A stretch of 64,000 nt of DNA, taken from an uncultured bacterium. GTDB taxonomy: Bacteria; Verrucomicrobiota; Lentisphaeria; Victivallales; UBA1829. Positions 8,955-17,255 of this stretch are shown piece by piece. Each line of letters opens with the position of its first letter. Position 1 is the stretch's first letter. Where the stretch lies: positions 310,001 through 374,000 of the forward strand of contig CASFTV010000001.1 in assembly GCA_949297765.1 (NCBI GenBank), read 5' to 3'. The translations under genes and the position numbers were made by a program. The notes under the pieces are model-generated. The model worked only from the letters and a program-made list of their open reading frames with translations. It did no database searches and was not told the DNA's origin.

Positions 8955-9713
8955 ATGATGAAGGAAATCAAAAACGGAGACAAGAGTTTTTCCAAGCTGT
9001 TCGATATCATAGAGGAGATCGCCAGGAGCAGATCCGGCCTGAAAGGACGGGAAATCGCCGAGCGGACCGGCCTGCCCGTCAGCACAACCTTCCGGATGCT
9101 CAAATTTCTTGTGGAAAACGGTTATCTCCGGAGCGCTTCCTCCACCTATACGCTGGGTCTTGGAATTGCCCGTCTTGGAAATATCGCGGCCTCTCAGAAC
9201 CCTCTGCTGAAGATTTCCCGGCCGCTGCTGGCGGAACTCTCTGCCAAAACAATGGAAACGGTTCATCTTGCGGAGCTGAAAGATCATCAGATCCGCTATG
9301 TCGACAAGGTGGAAGGAGTCCGCTCCGTCCGGATGGGATCTCTGATCGGCAATTATTCCCCGCTTTTCTGCACGGGAATCGGGAAGGCGATTCTCGCGTT
9401 TCTTGATCCGGAGGAACTGGAAAACGAAATCCGGAAAATCGAATGGAAACCCTATACCGAAACGACTCACCGGACCGCCCCTGCCCTGCTCCGGGATCTT
9501 GCCGAAATCCGGAAACGCGGGTATGCGGTGGACAACTGTGAACACGAAATCGGCGTCTACTGCCTTGCCGCTCCGATTCTGGACTATTCCGGACACGCAA
9601 TCGCGGGAATCAGCATTTCCGGATCCGAACTCTATCTGAAAAACCGGACCGGAGAACTGGCAGCCCTTGTAAAACATGCCGCCGCGAAAATCTCGGAAGA
9701 ATACTGCGGCTGA
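8955..9713 (+). CDS. IclR family transcriptional regulator
   Basis: 252 residues from the first of two adjacent ATG codons (8955, 8958). The upstream in-frame extension has a lysine/arginine-rich composition unlike the family. The N-terminal winged helix-turn-helix (about residues 10-70) contains LKGREIAERTGLPVST and FRMLKFLVENGYL. The remaining 180 residues match the GAF-like IclR effector domain, with the family signatures YVDKVEG, FCTGIGKAIL and GYAVDNCEHEIGVYCLAAPI. Such dimers bind a small metabolite and control catabolic genes. The SDR gene 200 bases downstream on the same strand is a possible target. No clear Shine-Dalgarno precedes the start. Confidence 0.9.
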   Translation: MMKEIKNGDKSFSKLFDIIEEIARSRSGLKGREIAERTGLPVSTTFRMLKFLVENGYLRSASSTYTLGLGIARLGNIAASQNPLLKISRPLLAELSAKTMETVHLAELKDHQIRYVDKVEGVRSVRMGSLIGNYSPLFCTGIGKAILAFLDPEELENEIRKIEWKPYTETTHRTAPALLRDLAEIRKRGYAVDNCEHEIGVYCLAAPILDYSGHAIAGISISGSELYLKNRTGELAALVKHAAAKISEEYCG

Positions 9714-9831
9714 TTTCCCCTTCCCTGCCCCGATCGAATAAAATGATGACTCGTTTGCAACCCTCTTTTCTTTTTTTTGAAATCAACCTATTGTTTGCAT
9801 GATCCTTTTCAGCAAAAAGAGAAAAAACGGG

Positions 9832-9859
9832 TTGAAAAACCATTTTTACGGGATACGTT
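9832..9859 (+). promoter_or_regulatory. candidate promoter of the SDR epimerase
   Basis: TTGAAA (9832-9837), 16-base spacer, TACGTT (9854-9859), about 60 bases before the ATG. Confidence 0.4.
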
Positions 9860-9918
9860 TTGAATCAGAAGCCTTTCCGTTCTTGAACACTGAGACTGAA
9901 AAATAAGGAGATTCGGTG

Positions 9919-10917
9919 ATGGTACAAGCGAAAAAAGTTCTGGTTCTCGGCGCAACCGGTGCGATGGGGCAGTATCTGGTCCCGCTCCTTGCAGAAAAGG
10001 GATACCGGATCGACGCGGTTTCCTTCGACGAGAAAAAAAGCGATTTTCCCAATGTCAATTTCATCAAAATGAACGTCAAGGAAGGGGAAAATCTTCCCCG
10101 CCTCCTGGACAGCTGTTATGACGGAATCGTCGACTTCATGATTTACGGAACCGGCGAGCTGCCAAAGGTTCTTCCCCGGTTTCTCGCGAGTACCGGACAC
10201 TACATCTATCTTTCCAGCTACCGGGTCTATGACAACAAGGCAACCCCGATCCGCGAGGATTCCCCCCGTCAGATCGACTCCTCGGACGATGCTCTTCTCC
10301 GCAATTCAGACGACTATTCCATCTTCAAGGCCCGCGGAGAAAATATTATCCGCGCCATCCCCCGGAAAAACTGGACCATCATCCGTCCCGCCATCACCTA
10401 TTCTCTCAAACGGTATCAGCTGGTGACGCTGGAAGCGCCGAACACGGTCGGCCGCGCGTTTGCAGGAAAACCGGTCATCCTCCCCGAACAGGCAAGGAAC
10501 ATCCAGGCAACCATGAGCTGGGCCGGGGACGTCGCCCGCATGATTGCCGGACTTCTCTTCAATGAAAAAGCCTTCGGAGAAGCCTTCACGGTTTCCACGG
10601 CCGAACACCGCACCTGGGGCGAAATCGCCGATTACTACAAGGATATCTGCAATTTGAAAGCCGTCTGGGTCGACAAGGAGGTGTATCTCCGCATCCTCAA
10701 TCCCGATCCATACGTCTACTGGACAAGATGGCAGCTCGAATATGACCGCCTCTTCAACCGGATCATCGACAACTCCAAGATCCTCGCCGCAACCGGAATG
10801 AAGCAGGAAGAGCTGAAACCGCTTTACGAAGGCCTCAAATTTGAAATCAGCCGCTGTCCAAGAGACATCCAGTGGCCCGTCAATGAAGCAATGGACGCCG
10901 CATTGAAAAATCTCTGA
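9919..10917 (+). CDS. NAD-dependent epimerase/dehydratase (extended SDR)
   Basis: 332 residues from ATG 9919. The aaggag at 9905-9910 sits 8 bases upstream and favours it over the GTG codon just before it. The Rossmann nucleotide-binding turn is LGATGAMGQYL at residues 9-19. The catalytic Tyr-x3-Lys is YSIFK near residue 134, with IYLSSYRVYDN supplying the Ser side. The C-terminal half is the substrate-binding lobe of extended SDRs. It resembles nucleotide-sugar epimerases or NAD-dependent sugar-modifying enzymes, but the substrate cannot be named. Its position behind an IclR regulator suggests sugar or aromatic catabolism (inference). Confidence 0.82.
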   Translation: MVQAKKVLVLGATGAMGQYLVPLLAEKGYRIDAVSFDEKKSDFPNVNFIKMNVKEGENLPRLLDSCYDGIVDFMIYGTGELPKVLPRFLASTGHYIYLSSYRVYDNKATPIREDSPRQIDSSDDALLRNSDDYSIFKARGENIIRAIPRKNWTIIRPAITYSLKRYQLVTLEAPNTVGRAFAGKPVILPEQARNIQATMSWAGDVARMIAGLLFNEKAFGEAFTVSTAEHRTWGEIADYYKDICNLKAVWVDKEVYLRILNPDPYVYWTRWQLEYDRLFNRIIDNSKILAATGMKQEELKPLYEGLKFEISRCPRDIQWPVNEAMDAALKNL

Positions 10918-10925
10918 ACAGACAA

Positions 10926-10973
10926 AAACGGTATTCCCGCGGGAGCCTCTGAAAAAGGCTTCCGTTTTTTTAT
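10926..10973. terminator. bidirectional terminator between the epimerase and the acyltransferase fusion
   Basis: AAAACGG at the left pairs with CCGTTTT at the right. Inside, GGGAGCCT (10941-10948) pairs with AGGCTTCC (10956-10963), allowing one G-U. T-runs exist in both directions (10965-10971 on plus). The two genes converge here, and the last bases touch the minus-strand stop. Confidence 0.75.
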
Positions 10974-13900
10974 CCGGGCTCTCCTTCTTCCGCTTCTCCG
11001 CGATTCTTCCGCACCTCAGCGACAAATGCGTTCAGATGCAGAAGATCCAGTTTCCCGCTCGCCAGAATCGGCAGAGTTTCCACCAGCCAGTAGTTCTGCA
11101 GACGGGGAATCCACAGATTCGGAATGCTGCGCTCGCGCAGAAGCGCGTTCATCTCCTCCGGAGATCGTTTCAGAGCCCCGGTATGGAGGACGACCAGCGC
11201 CTCCCCTTTCACCGGATCGGGAATGCCGGTAACGGCAATGCACCGCTCCTCCGAACCGGAGAGCTCGTTCATAATGCATTCCAGCATTTCGTGAGGAACC
11301 ATCTCGCCGGCGATTTTGCTGAATCGGGAAAGGCGGCCGCTGATGGTGATGTAGCCGTCGATATCCATCCGGGCAATGTCGCCGGTATCGTACCAGCCGT
11401 GATCCAGCACTCGTGCGGTCTGTACGGGGTCGTTCAGATATCCCTGCATGACGTTGGGTCCCTTCACCAGCATCAAACCGTCGGTTTCCGGCGGAAGCTC
11501 GTGTCCGGTGACCGGATCGACGATCTTTACACAGATCCCGGGCATCGCCGCCCCGATGCTTCCCGGCCGGCCGATATCCTTCCCCAGCTCAAGAATGGAA
11601 CTGCCGACATTGATGGAGACGATCGGGGCAAGTTCCGTGCATCCGTATCCCTCCACAAGCTGGATCCGTCCCTTCATCGCCTCCGCAAACTTCTCGGCAA
11701 TGTCCGACCGCAGTTTTTCCGCGCCGACAATCGCCAGACGGATGGAATCAAACTGTTCCGGCGCACAACGCCGCAGATACGCCTGCATGAACGTCGGCGT
11801 CGCCAGAAGAATCGTAAGCTGATGCTTCTGGATCGCCCGTCCCACCGACAGCGCGTCCAGAGGGGAGACCACATAAACCACTTTGCATGCCACAATCAGC
11901 GGGAGCCAGAACCCGGTCGTAAAACCAAACGAATGAAACAGCGGAAGACTGCCGAGAATCCGGTCATGTCCCGTCCAGCCCATCACCCGCGTAATGGAGT
12001 AAATATCGCTGTTGATGTTGTGATGGGAGAGCAGAACCCCTTTCGGGTTCCCCGTCGATCCGCTGGAAAACAGAAGAACCGCTGTCCCGAACAGATTCCG
12101 GTGCGAAACCGGCGACAGCAGATTCATCAGTTCCTGATGCGGAAGAAGCACCGCCAGAACCGCCCAGAAAATCTTCGCCGATTTCGGAATGTCTTTCGCC
12201 AGATCCTCCAGAAACACCATTTCCGGCAGAGGATCGCGTTTGAGCGCGGAAAGAAAGCGGTGGCTGGTGAGAATATGCGTCATTCCCGCCTTCCGGATGG
12301 AGGCGCGGAGCGTCTCGTCCGAAACCGTGAAATTCAGCGGCGACGGCACCTTGTCCGCAATCAGCACCGCAAGAGTCGAAACGGCGGAAGCAACCGTGTT
12401 CGGAAGAAAAATTCCCACATACCGGACTTCGTCGGGCATCAGACGGCGGATCACCCGCGAGAGCACCGCCGCTCCGACCAGCGTTTGAAACAGTGTCAGT
12501 CGCTTCCCTTCAAAATCTTCCAGAACCACCCGGAACGGATGGCGTTTTGCATGTTTCGCAAGCTGATAATGGAGGGTCCGTTCTTCATTTCGCGGTGTCT
12601 CCTCCGATTCCGCGCCCAGTTCGCTGACCGCCTGCCGGAGCTGAAACGCGGAAAACGGACGCGGCACCGGCGAACCGATCGTCACCGTCGCGGGACACGG
12701 CAGCTCCCGCGGAATCCGGAACCGGATCTTCCCGTAATAATAACTGAAAATACTTCCCCAGAGCATCCCGAGCGCCACCGGAATCACCGGAACCTCCAGA
12801 TCCGGAGGAAGCATCCGCGAGTATCCCGCCTTGAAGTCGTCGGTCAGTCCGTTCCGGGTCACCTTGCCCTCCGGGAATACGCAGACCGCCTCCCCTCTCC
12901 GCAGCGTTTCCCGCACCGTCTCGAACAGCTCCTGAAGTCTCCGGGGACCCTTCGACGGAACCTCGATGAATCCCATCATTCTCGCAAACGGATGAATCAG
13001 AGGATGTTTATAGTAGTCCTCGTGCATCAGAAAATGAATGGTCCGGGAACAGCACGCGGTAATCAGAAGCGCATCCACAAACGAAACATGATTCGACACC
13101 AGAAGCACCGGACCCCGTTCCGGAATGTTTTCCGCTCCCGTAATCCGCAGCCGGTAAAGAGTCCGGGTCAGCGCAACCACCAGGAAGCGCAGCAGAAGAA
13201 GCGGCTGAAGAATCATGCAGATGATCGTCGAACCCAGCGTCAGAAGGCCGATCGAGAGAAACAGCTGAGGCGGTGTCAGCCCCGGCATCCGCCGCACGGT
13301 CTCCCCAATCCATCCCGGAGTCCCCGCCGGCAGTTCGGAACTGGCGATCATCAGAAGAAAAACCACCGCGGATGTCAGAAGAACCACCGCAAAACAGATC
13401 GCATTGGAAAGCGCCAGCGCCGCACCCCGGGAGGACGGATCCAGACGCTGCTGCAGAAACGCCCGCAGCGGAATTACAAAAAATCCCCCGCTGATCCCGC
13501 CGAAAATCAGCCAGAGCAGTGCCAGCGGATGAAGCAGAATCGATCCGAAAAGCACCCCTCCCCCCGGACAGTAGACCGCCAGCGGCAGAAAAATGGCGAT
13601 TCCCAGGGCGCCGTACGGGACAAATCCGACCTCGATCGTATTCCGGGAAAGTCGTCCGCAAAGATAGCATCCCAGTCCCATCCCGATTGCCGGTGCAAGC
13701 TGAAGCGCCGCAATTTCCATTTCGCCCCCGGATTCCGGAAGCGTATATTTGGCGAACATCACCAGAATCGTCTGAATGGCGACGCCGATCCCGACAAAAA
13801 ACGCATCTCCGAATGCGGAAAGAAAGATCGAAAGCCGTCCGGTCAGCGCCCGCCAGCCGAGGGCCAGACTCTGAAGCACTCCGCTTCTTTTCCGGGTAAG

Positions 13901-14569
13901 CGTATGTTCTCTTTCGTATTCCGCGGTCGGCACGACCCGGAAGGCCGCCATGATTCCGAGAACCGATCCGATCATCAGCACCGATCCGGAAACGGAATGC
14001 TCGTTTGCCAGCGGGATGCCCAGTTCCGACAGACGCTCCGCCACACCGGACGTTCCCCATTTGATCAGCGGCGCCGCTCCGATTCCCGTGATTGCCGCGA
14101 TGAACGACGCCATTCCGATATCGCCGTTCGCCTTGGAAAGCTCCTTCTCTGTAAATGTTTCCGGAAGGATCGCCTGAAACGCGGGACTGAAAAAGGAGGT
14201 CTGCCCCGTCATCAGAAACATCACAGCGATCAGCGGCAGCGCGCCCCAGACAGGACTTCCTCCCAGCGCCAGTGTCCCCAGAAACATAATCAGAAGTTCA
14301 AGAAACTTTGTCAGAATCAGAACATACCGCTTCTGAAAACGATCCGAAACCGCTCCCGCCGGCCCGGTCAGCAGAAGAAACGGAAGAACATAGGCAACCG
14401 TCATTGCAAACATGAAGGCCGCATCGCGGAAATAGCCGGTCTGCGAACCGATCACGGCAAGGACCGCCAGCATTTTGAACGCGTTGTCGTTAAACACTCC
14501 GAGGAACTGCGCAAACAGCAACGGAAAAAGTCGTTCGGAATACGACCGCGACGTCAGATAACTGCGCAT
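10970..14569 (-). CDS. aas: fused lysophospholipid transporter / acyltransferase / acyl-ACP synthetase (LplT-Aas)
   Basis: 1199 residues in three parts. Residues 1-430 are an MFS transporter of the LplT type with about 12 membrane helices (FAQFLGVFNDNAFK at the start). Residues 465-640 are a PlsC acyltransferase with NHVSFVD (NHx4D) near 490 and FPEGKVTRNG. Residues 680-1199 are an AMP-forming ligase with SSGSTGNPKG near 836, EGYGCTE, and YDTGDIARMD. In enteric bacteria the transporter and the 2-acyl-GPE acyltransferase/acyl-ACP synthetase are separate neighbouring genes. Together they flip lysophospholipids inward and reacylate them in the inner membrane. The fused form keeps the same logic in one chain. 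The LysM gene ends 18 bases upstream, so the two are probably co-transcribed. Confidence 0.9.
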   Translation of the reverse strand: MRSYLTSRSYSERLFPLLFAQFLGVFNDNAFKMLAVLAVIGSQTGYFRDAAFMFAMTVAYVLPFLLLTGPAGAVSDRFQKRYVLILTKFLELLIMFLGTLALGGSPVWGALPLIAVMFLMTGQTSFFSPAFQAILPETFTEKELSKANGDIGMASFIAAITGIGAAPLIKWGTSGVAERLSELGIPLANEHSVSGSVLMIGSVLGIMAAFRVVPTAEYEREHTLTRKRSGVLQSLALGWRALTGRLSIFLSAFGDAFFVGIGVAIQTILVMFAKYTLPESGGEMEIAALQLAPAIGMGLGCYLCGRLSRNTIEVGFVPYGALGIAIFLPLAVYCPGGGVLFGSILLHPLALLWLIFGGISGGFFVIPLRAFLQQRLDPSSRGAALALSNAICFAVVLLTSAVVFLLMIASSELPAGTPGWIGETVRRMPGLTPPQLFLSIGLLTLGSTIICMILQPLLLLRFLVVALTRTLYRLRITGAENIPERGPVLLVSNHVSFVDALLITACCSRTIHFLMHEDYYKHPLIHPFARMMGFIEVPSKGPRRLQELFETVRETLRRGEAVCVFPEGKVTRNGLTDDFKAGYSRMLPPDLEVPVIPVALGMLWGSIFSYYYGKIRFRIPRELPCPATVTIGSPVPRPFSAFQLRQAVSELGAESEETPRNEERTLHYQLAKHAKRHPFRVVLEDFEGKRLTLFQTLVGAAVLSRVIRRLMPDEVRYVGIFLPNTVASAVSTLAVLIADKVPSPLNFTVSDETLRASIRKAGMTHILTSHRFLSALKRDPLPEMVFLEDLAKDIPKSAKIFWAVLAVLLPHQELMNLLSPVSHRNLFGTAVLLFSSGSTGNPKGVLLSHHNINSDIYSITRVMGWTGHDRILGSLPLFHSFGFTTGFWLPLIVACKVVYVVSPLDALSVGRAIQKHQLTILLATPTFMQAYLRRCAPEQFDSIRLAIVGAEKLRSDIAEKFAEAMKGRIQLVEGYGCTELAPIVSINVGSSILELGKDIGRPGSIGAAMPGICVKIVDPVTGHELPPETDGLMLVKGPNVMQGYLNDPVQTARVLDHGWYDTGDIARMDIDGYITISGRLSRFSKIAGEMVPHEMLECIMNELSGSEERCIAVTGIPDPVKGEALVVLHTGALKRSPEEMNALLRERSIPNLWIPRLQNYWLVETLPILASGKLDLLHLNAFVAEVRKNRGEAEEGEPG

Positions 14570-14587
14570 TCTTCCGCAAATCCCCGG

Positions 14588-15118
14588 TCACTTGCGGGGG
14601 ATTTTGAGTTTCTCTCCGACGCGGAGCATGTCGCTTTTCAGATTGTTCGCCTGACGGATGGACTCGATGGAGACTCCATAGGCCTTGGAAATCGCCGTCA
14701 GCGTGGCCCCTTTCTGAACCACATATTCTTCATAATCAGCGACGTAACCGCCGTCCTGACGGGGCGGCTGATTGATCGGAACCGATGCCGCGGCATTGAG
14801 CTTCGCCGCAAACGAGGAAAACTGTTTATCCCGTTTCTCCGCATCCTGGGCGATGGTCTTCCGGAGTTCGGCAATGTCCTTCGTCACCAGTTCATTGTTC
14901 CGTGCGATGGATTCCAGCTGTCTCTGAAGATTCTGGACGGAGGCGGAAAGACGGGCGTTTTCATCCTGAAGGGAACGCACCTGCTGCGCCAGATTGCCGA
15001 CAAGATCCTCATAGTAACGGACCGCGTCCTGCGTATTGCGAAATGAAACGTCCTGCGCACAGAGGACACCCGCGGAGAGAAATGCGGCGGAAAAAAGAAT
15101 CATCGTTCTGCAGTGCAT
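14588..15118 (-). CDS. LysM-domain protein with coiled coil
   Basis: 176 residues. A signal peptide (MILFSAAFLSAGVLCAQD after a five-residue extension) is followed by a coiled coil from about residue 30 to 100 (VGNLAQQVRSLQDENARLS and leucine heptads). A LysM motif occupies the last 45 residues (YVVQKGATLTAISKAYGVS, then LRVGEKLKIPRK). LysM binds peptidoglycan or related glycans, so this is probably a periplasmic cell-wall-associated protein. The start at 15118 has aagga nine bases upstream. A promoter candidate TTGCAA-N16-TATTGT lies further upstream on the same strand. The LplT-Aas fusion follows. Confidence 0.8.
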   Translation of the reverse strand: MHCRTMILFSAAFLSAGVLCAQDVSFRNTQDAVRYYEDLVGNLAQQVRSLQDENARLSASVQNLQRQLESIARNNELVTKDIAELRKTIAQDAEKRDKQFSSFAAKLNAAASVPINQPPRQDGGYVADYEEYVVQKGATLTAISKAYGVSIESIRQANNLKSDMLRVGEKLKIPRK

Positions 15119-15260
15119 GTGTCAAAATCCTTCCCTGGATATTTGGTTGAAGTGGAGAAAAAACTCGCGTCGCCGGATTTTTCCCGGAATACAATACAGC
15201 CAAATTCCATTTTTGCAATACCTTTTTCGGGAAGAAAAAAATTATTTTCGAGAATTTCTC

Positions 15261-15288
15261 TTGAAAAAATCAAAAACCGTGGTAGTTT
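15261..15288 (+). promoter_or_regulatory. candidate promoter of the DksA-like gene
   Basis: TTGAAA (15261-15266), 16-base spacer, TAGTTT (15283-15288), about 50 bases before the ATG. Confidence 0.5.
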
Positions 15289-15340
15289 ACGAGGCAAACA
15301 AAACAAAAATGTTCGTGCACGATCGAGGAGGTGTTGCTTT

Positions 15341-15775
15341 ATGAGCGAAGAGAAAAAGGTCAAACGGCTGACAAAAAATAAACTTTCCAAGACAAAAAAA
15401 CTGTTCTATTACGATCTTCTGATGAAGGCCCGCGGAGAATTCATGACCCAGGTCAAATTCCATGCGGATGAAGCACTGACCTCCCAGAAGGACTCCGCCG
15501 GAGAACGCGCCGGGATGGCCACCCACATGGCGGATCTCGGAAGCGACAACTCCAGACACGATCTGGAACTGGGGCTGATGTCCTCCGAAGTCGATGTCGT
15601 GGAAATGATCGAAGAAGCCCTCCAGAGAATCCACGAGGATGAATACGGAATCTGCCTCGACTGCGGCGATCTTATCGCAGAAGCGCGTCTCGCGGCCAAG
15701 CCTTACGCAAGATACTGCACAAAATGCAAGGAAAAGCGCGAGTCGTTCGAAGATCCCTCCCGCAGAAGCAGATGA
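15341..15775 (+). CDS. DksA/TraR family zinc-finger protein
   Basis: 144 residues. ATG 15341 is preceded by a strong gaggaggtg. Longer in-frame starts lie within the divergent LysM promoter region and are unlikely. The N-terminal two thirds form the helical hairpin (YYDLLMKARGEFMTQ and VDVVEMIEEALQRI). A C4 zinc finger follows: CLDCGD (Cys-x2-Cys) and later CTKC, with the family phrase YGICLDCGDLIAEARL. DksA-type proteins bind RNA polymerase through its secondary channel and alter promoter choice, often with ppGpp. The acidic tip residues cannot be placed surely. The stop overlaps lspA by ATGA, which puts it in an operon with lspA and miaA. Confidence 0.9.
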   Translation: MSEEKKVKRLTKNKLSKTKKLFYYDLLMKARGEFMTQVKFHADEALTSQKDSAGERAGMATHMADLGSDNSRHDLELGLMSSEVDVVEMIEEALQRIHEDEYGICLDCGDLIAEARLAAKPYARYCTKCKEKRESFEDPSRRSR

Positions 15776-16293
15776 TGCGTTTGCCGATCCGCTTTTTTCA
15801 ATCGTCTTTTCACAAAACAACAGCACTGGCCGCCGCCGCTGCTGTTGTTTTCTATCTTCTGGACCAGTTCACAAAAGAACTCATCGTTCAGACGCTCGCC
15901 GAAGGGGAAGCTGTCCCGGTGATTCCGGGATTTTTCTCCATCGTCCATGTCACGAATCCCGGAGCGGCATGGGGCATTCTCGCCGGACGTTCCTGGCTTC
16001 TGCTGGCCATCTCCTTTGCGGCGTTTGCCGCGATCGTTGTTTTTCTGCGCCATCTTTCGGAAAACTATCCCGAACGCATTTTCGCGCTGCTGGCCGTCTG
16101 TTCCGGAATCACGGGGAACTGCACCGACCGCATCTTCCGCGGCGAAGTTGTTGATTTTCTTCTCTTTTATGCCGGCCGCTGGCACTGGCCGGCCTTCAAT
16201 GTGGCGGATATCTGCATCTCCTGCGGCGTGTTCGTGTTCATTCTCTCCTCCCTGCTCCGCCCGGAACGGAAAAAAGCGACTTCCGGCCAATGA
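15772..16293 (+). CDS. lspA: lipoprotein signal peptidase (signal peptidase II)
   Basis: 173 residues from the ATG that overlaps the DksA-like stop. It is an inner-membrane aspartic protease with four membrane helices that cleaves prolipoprotein signal peptides at the lipobox Cys. The family blocks are LDQFTKELI, VTNPGAAWGI, GNCTDRIFRGEVVDF and FNVADICI. The two Asp residues in the last two blocks are the catalytic pair. GNCTDR replaces the commoner GNLIDR. It ends with ATGA overlapping miaA. Confidence 0.95.
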   Translation: MMRLPIRFFQSSFHKTTALAAAAAVVFYLLDQFTKELIVQTLAEGEAVPVIPGFFSIVHVTNPGAAWGILAGRSWLLLAISFAAFAAIVVFLRHLSENYPERIFALLAVCSGITGNCTDRIFRGEVVDFLLFYAGRWHWPAFNVADICISCGVFVFILSSLLRPERKKATSGQ

Positions 16294-17240
16294 CCCCTCC
16301 CCTCCCCTTTCCAGTCCTCATGGGACCGACCGCCTCCGGGAAATCCGCACTGGCTCTTGCCTGCGCCCGCGCGTTTGACGGAGAAATCATTTCCGCGGAC
16401 TCCATGCAGGTCTACCGCGGACTCGATATCGGAACCGCCAAGCCGACCCCGGAAGAACGCCGGGAAATTCCTCATCACCTGATCGACATTCTTGATCTTC
16501 AGGAACGCTTCGACCTTTTTTCCTTCCGCGAGCAGGCGGAAGCATGGATCGCCGACATCCGCGCACGGGGAAAACTGCCGATTCCCGCCGGCGGAACCGG
16601 ACTTTATCTCCGCGCACTTCTCTACGGGCTCGACAATATGCCCTCCGACCGGGAACTGCGGAAAAAACTTGATGCGGAATTCGATTCCCCGGACGGTTTT
16701 GAAAAACTGAAGGAAATCATGCGGAAACGCGCTCCCGATGATTATGCGAAAAGCTCCATGCATCGGCGGCGCCTGATCCGTTCCTACGAAATCCTCCTGC
16801 TGACCGGCAAATCCATGACCGAACTGCAGAAAACCTGGAAACGGAATGAAGCACGTCCCGACGCGGTCCAGTTTCTTCTTCTCCGGGACCGCGAAGATCT
16901 GAAACGGCGGATCCGTCTCCGCTGCGAGGAGATGCTCCGCTCCGGCTGGATCGAGGAGACCCGCCGCCTCCGGGAACAGGGTCTTTTTTCCGCTCCGACC
17001 GCATGGCAGGCTCTCGGCTATCCGCTGATCCGGGAGTTCCTCGACGGCACAATCCCGCGCGATTCGCTGGCGGAACGCATCTCCACCGCAACATGGCAGT
17101 TCGCCCGCAAACAACTGGTCTGGTTCCGCGGACAGCATCCCGGTGCAGTTGCGCTGGACATGTCCGCGTCAACCGACGAACTTCTGGAGAGAATTCATTC
17201 CGCTCTGGAACGGCAGAAACGCATTCAGGAAAACCGCTGA
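16290..17240 (+). CDS. miaA: tRNA dimethylallyltransferase
   Basis: 316 residues. MiaA transfers dimethylallyl to adenosine 37 of tRNAs reading UNN codons. The P-loop GPTASGKSAL is at residues 11-20, followed by DSMQVYRGLDIGTAKP, IPHHLIDI and PAGGTGLYLRALLYG, all family blocks. A basic tRNA-binding helical insert and the C-terminal helix (FARKQLVWFRGQ) complete it. The start overlaps the lspA stop (ATGA). It converges on tyrS with a 15-base gap and no obvious terminator. Confidence 0.97.
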   Translation: MTPPLPFPVLMGPTASGKSALALACARAFDGEIISADSMQVYRGLDIGTAKPTPEERREIPHHLIDILDLQERFDLFSFREQAEAWIADIRARGKLPIPAGGTGLYLRALLYGLDNMPSDRELRKKLDAEFDSPDGFEKLKEIMRKRAPDDYAKSSMHRRRLIRSYEILLLTGKSMTELQKTWKRNEARPDAVQFLLLRDREDLKRRIRLRCEEMLRSGWIEETRRLREQGLFSAPTAWQALGYPLIREFLDGTIPRDSLAERISTATWQFARKQLVWFRGQHPGAVALDMSASTDELLERIHSALERQKRIQENR

Positions 17241-17255
17241 ACGCCGTCCGTCCGA

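Noticed and set aside
11036-15046. 1336-codon open frame antisense to the LplT-Aas and LysM genes
   Set aside because: It mirrors the codon bias of clear genes on the other strand, is Arg/Gln/Pro-rich without domains, and spans two genes and their gap.
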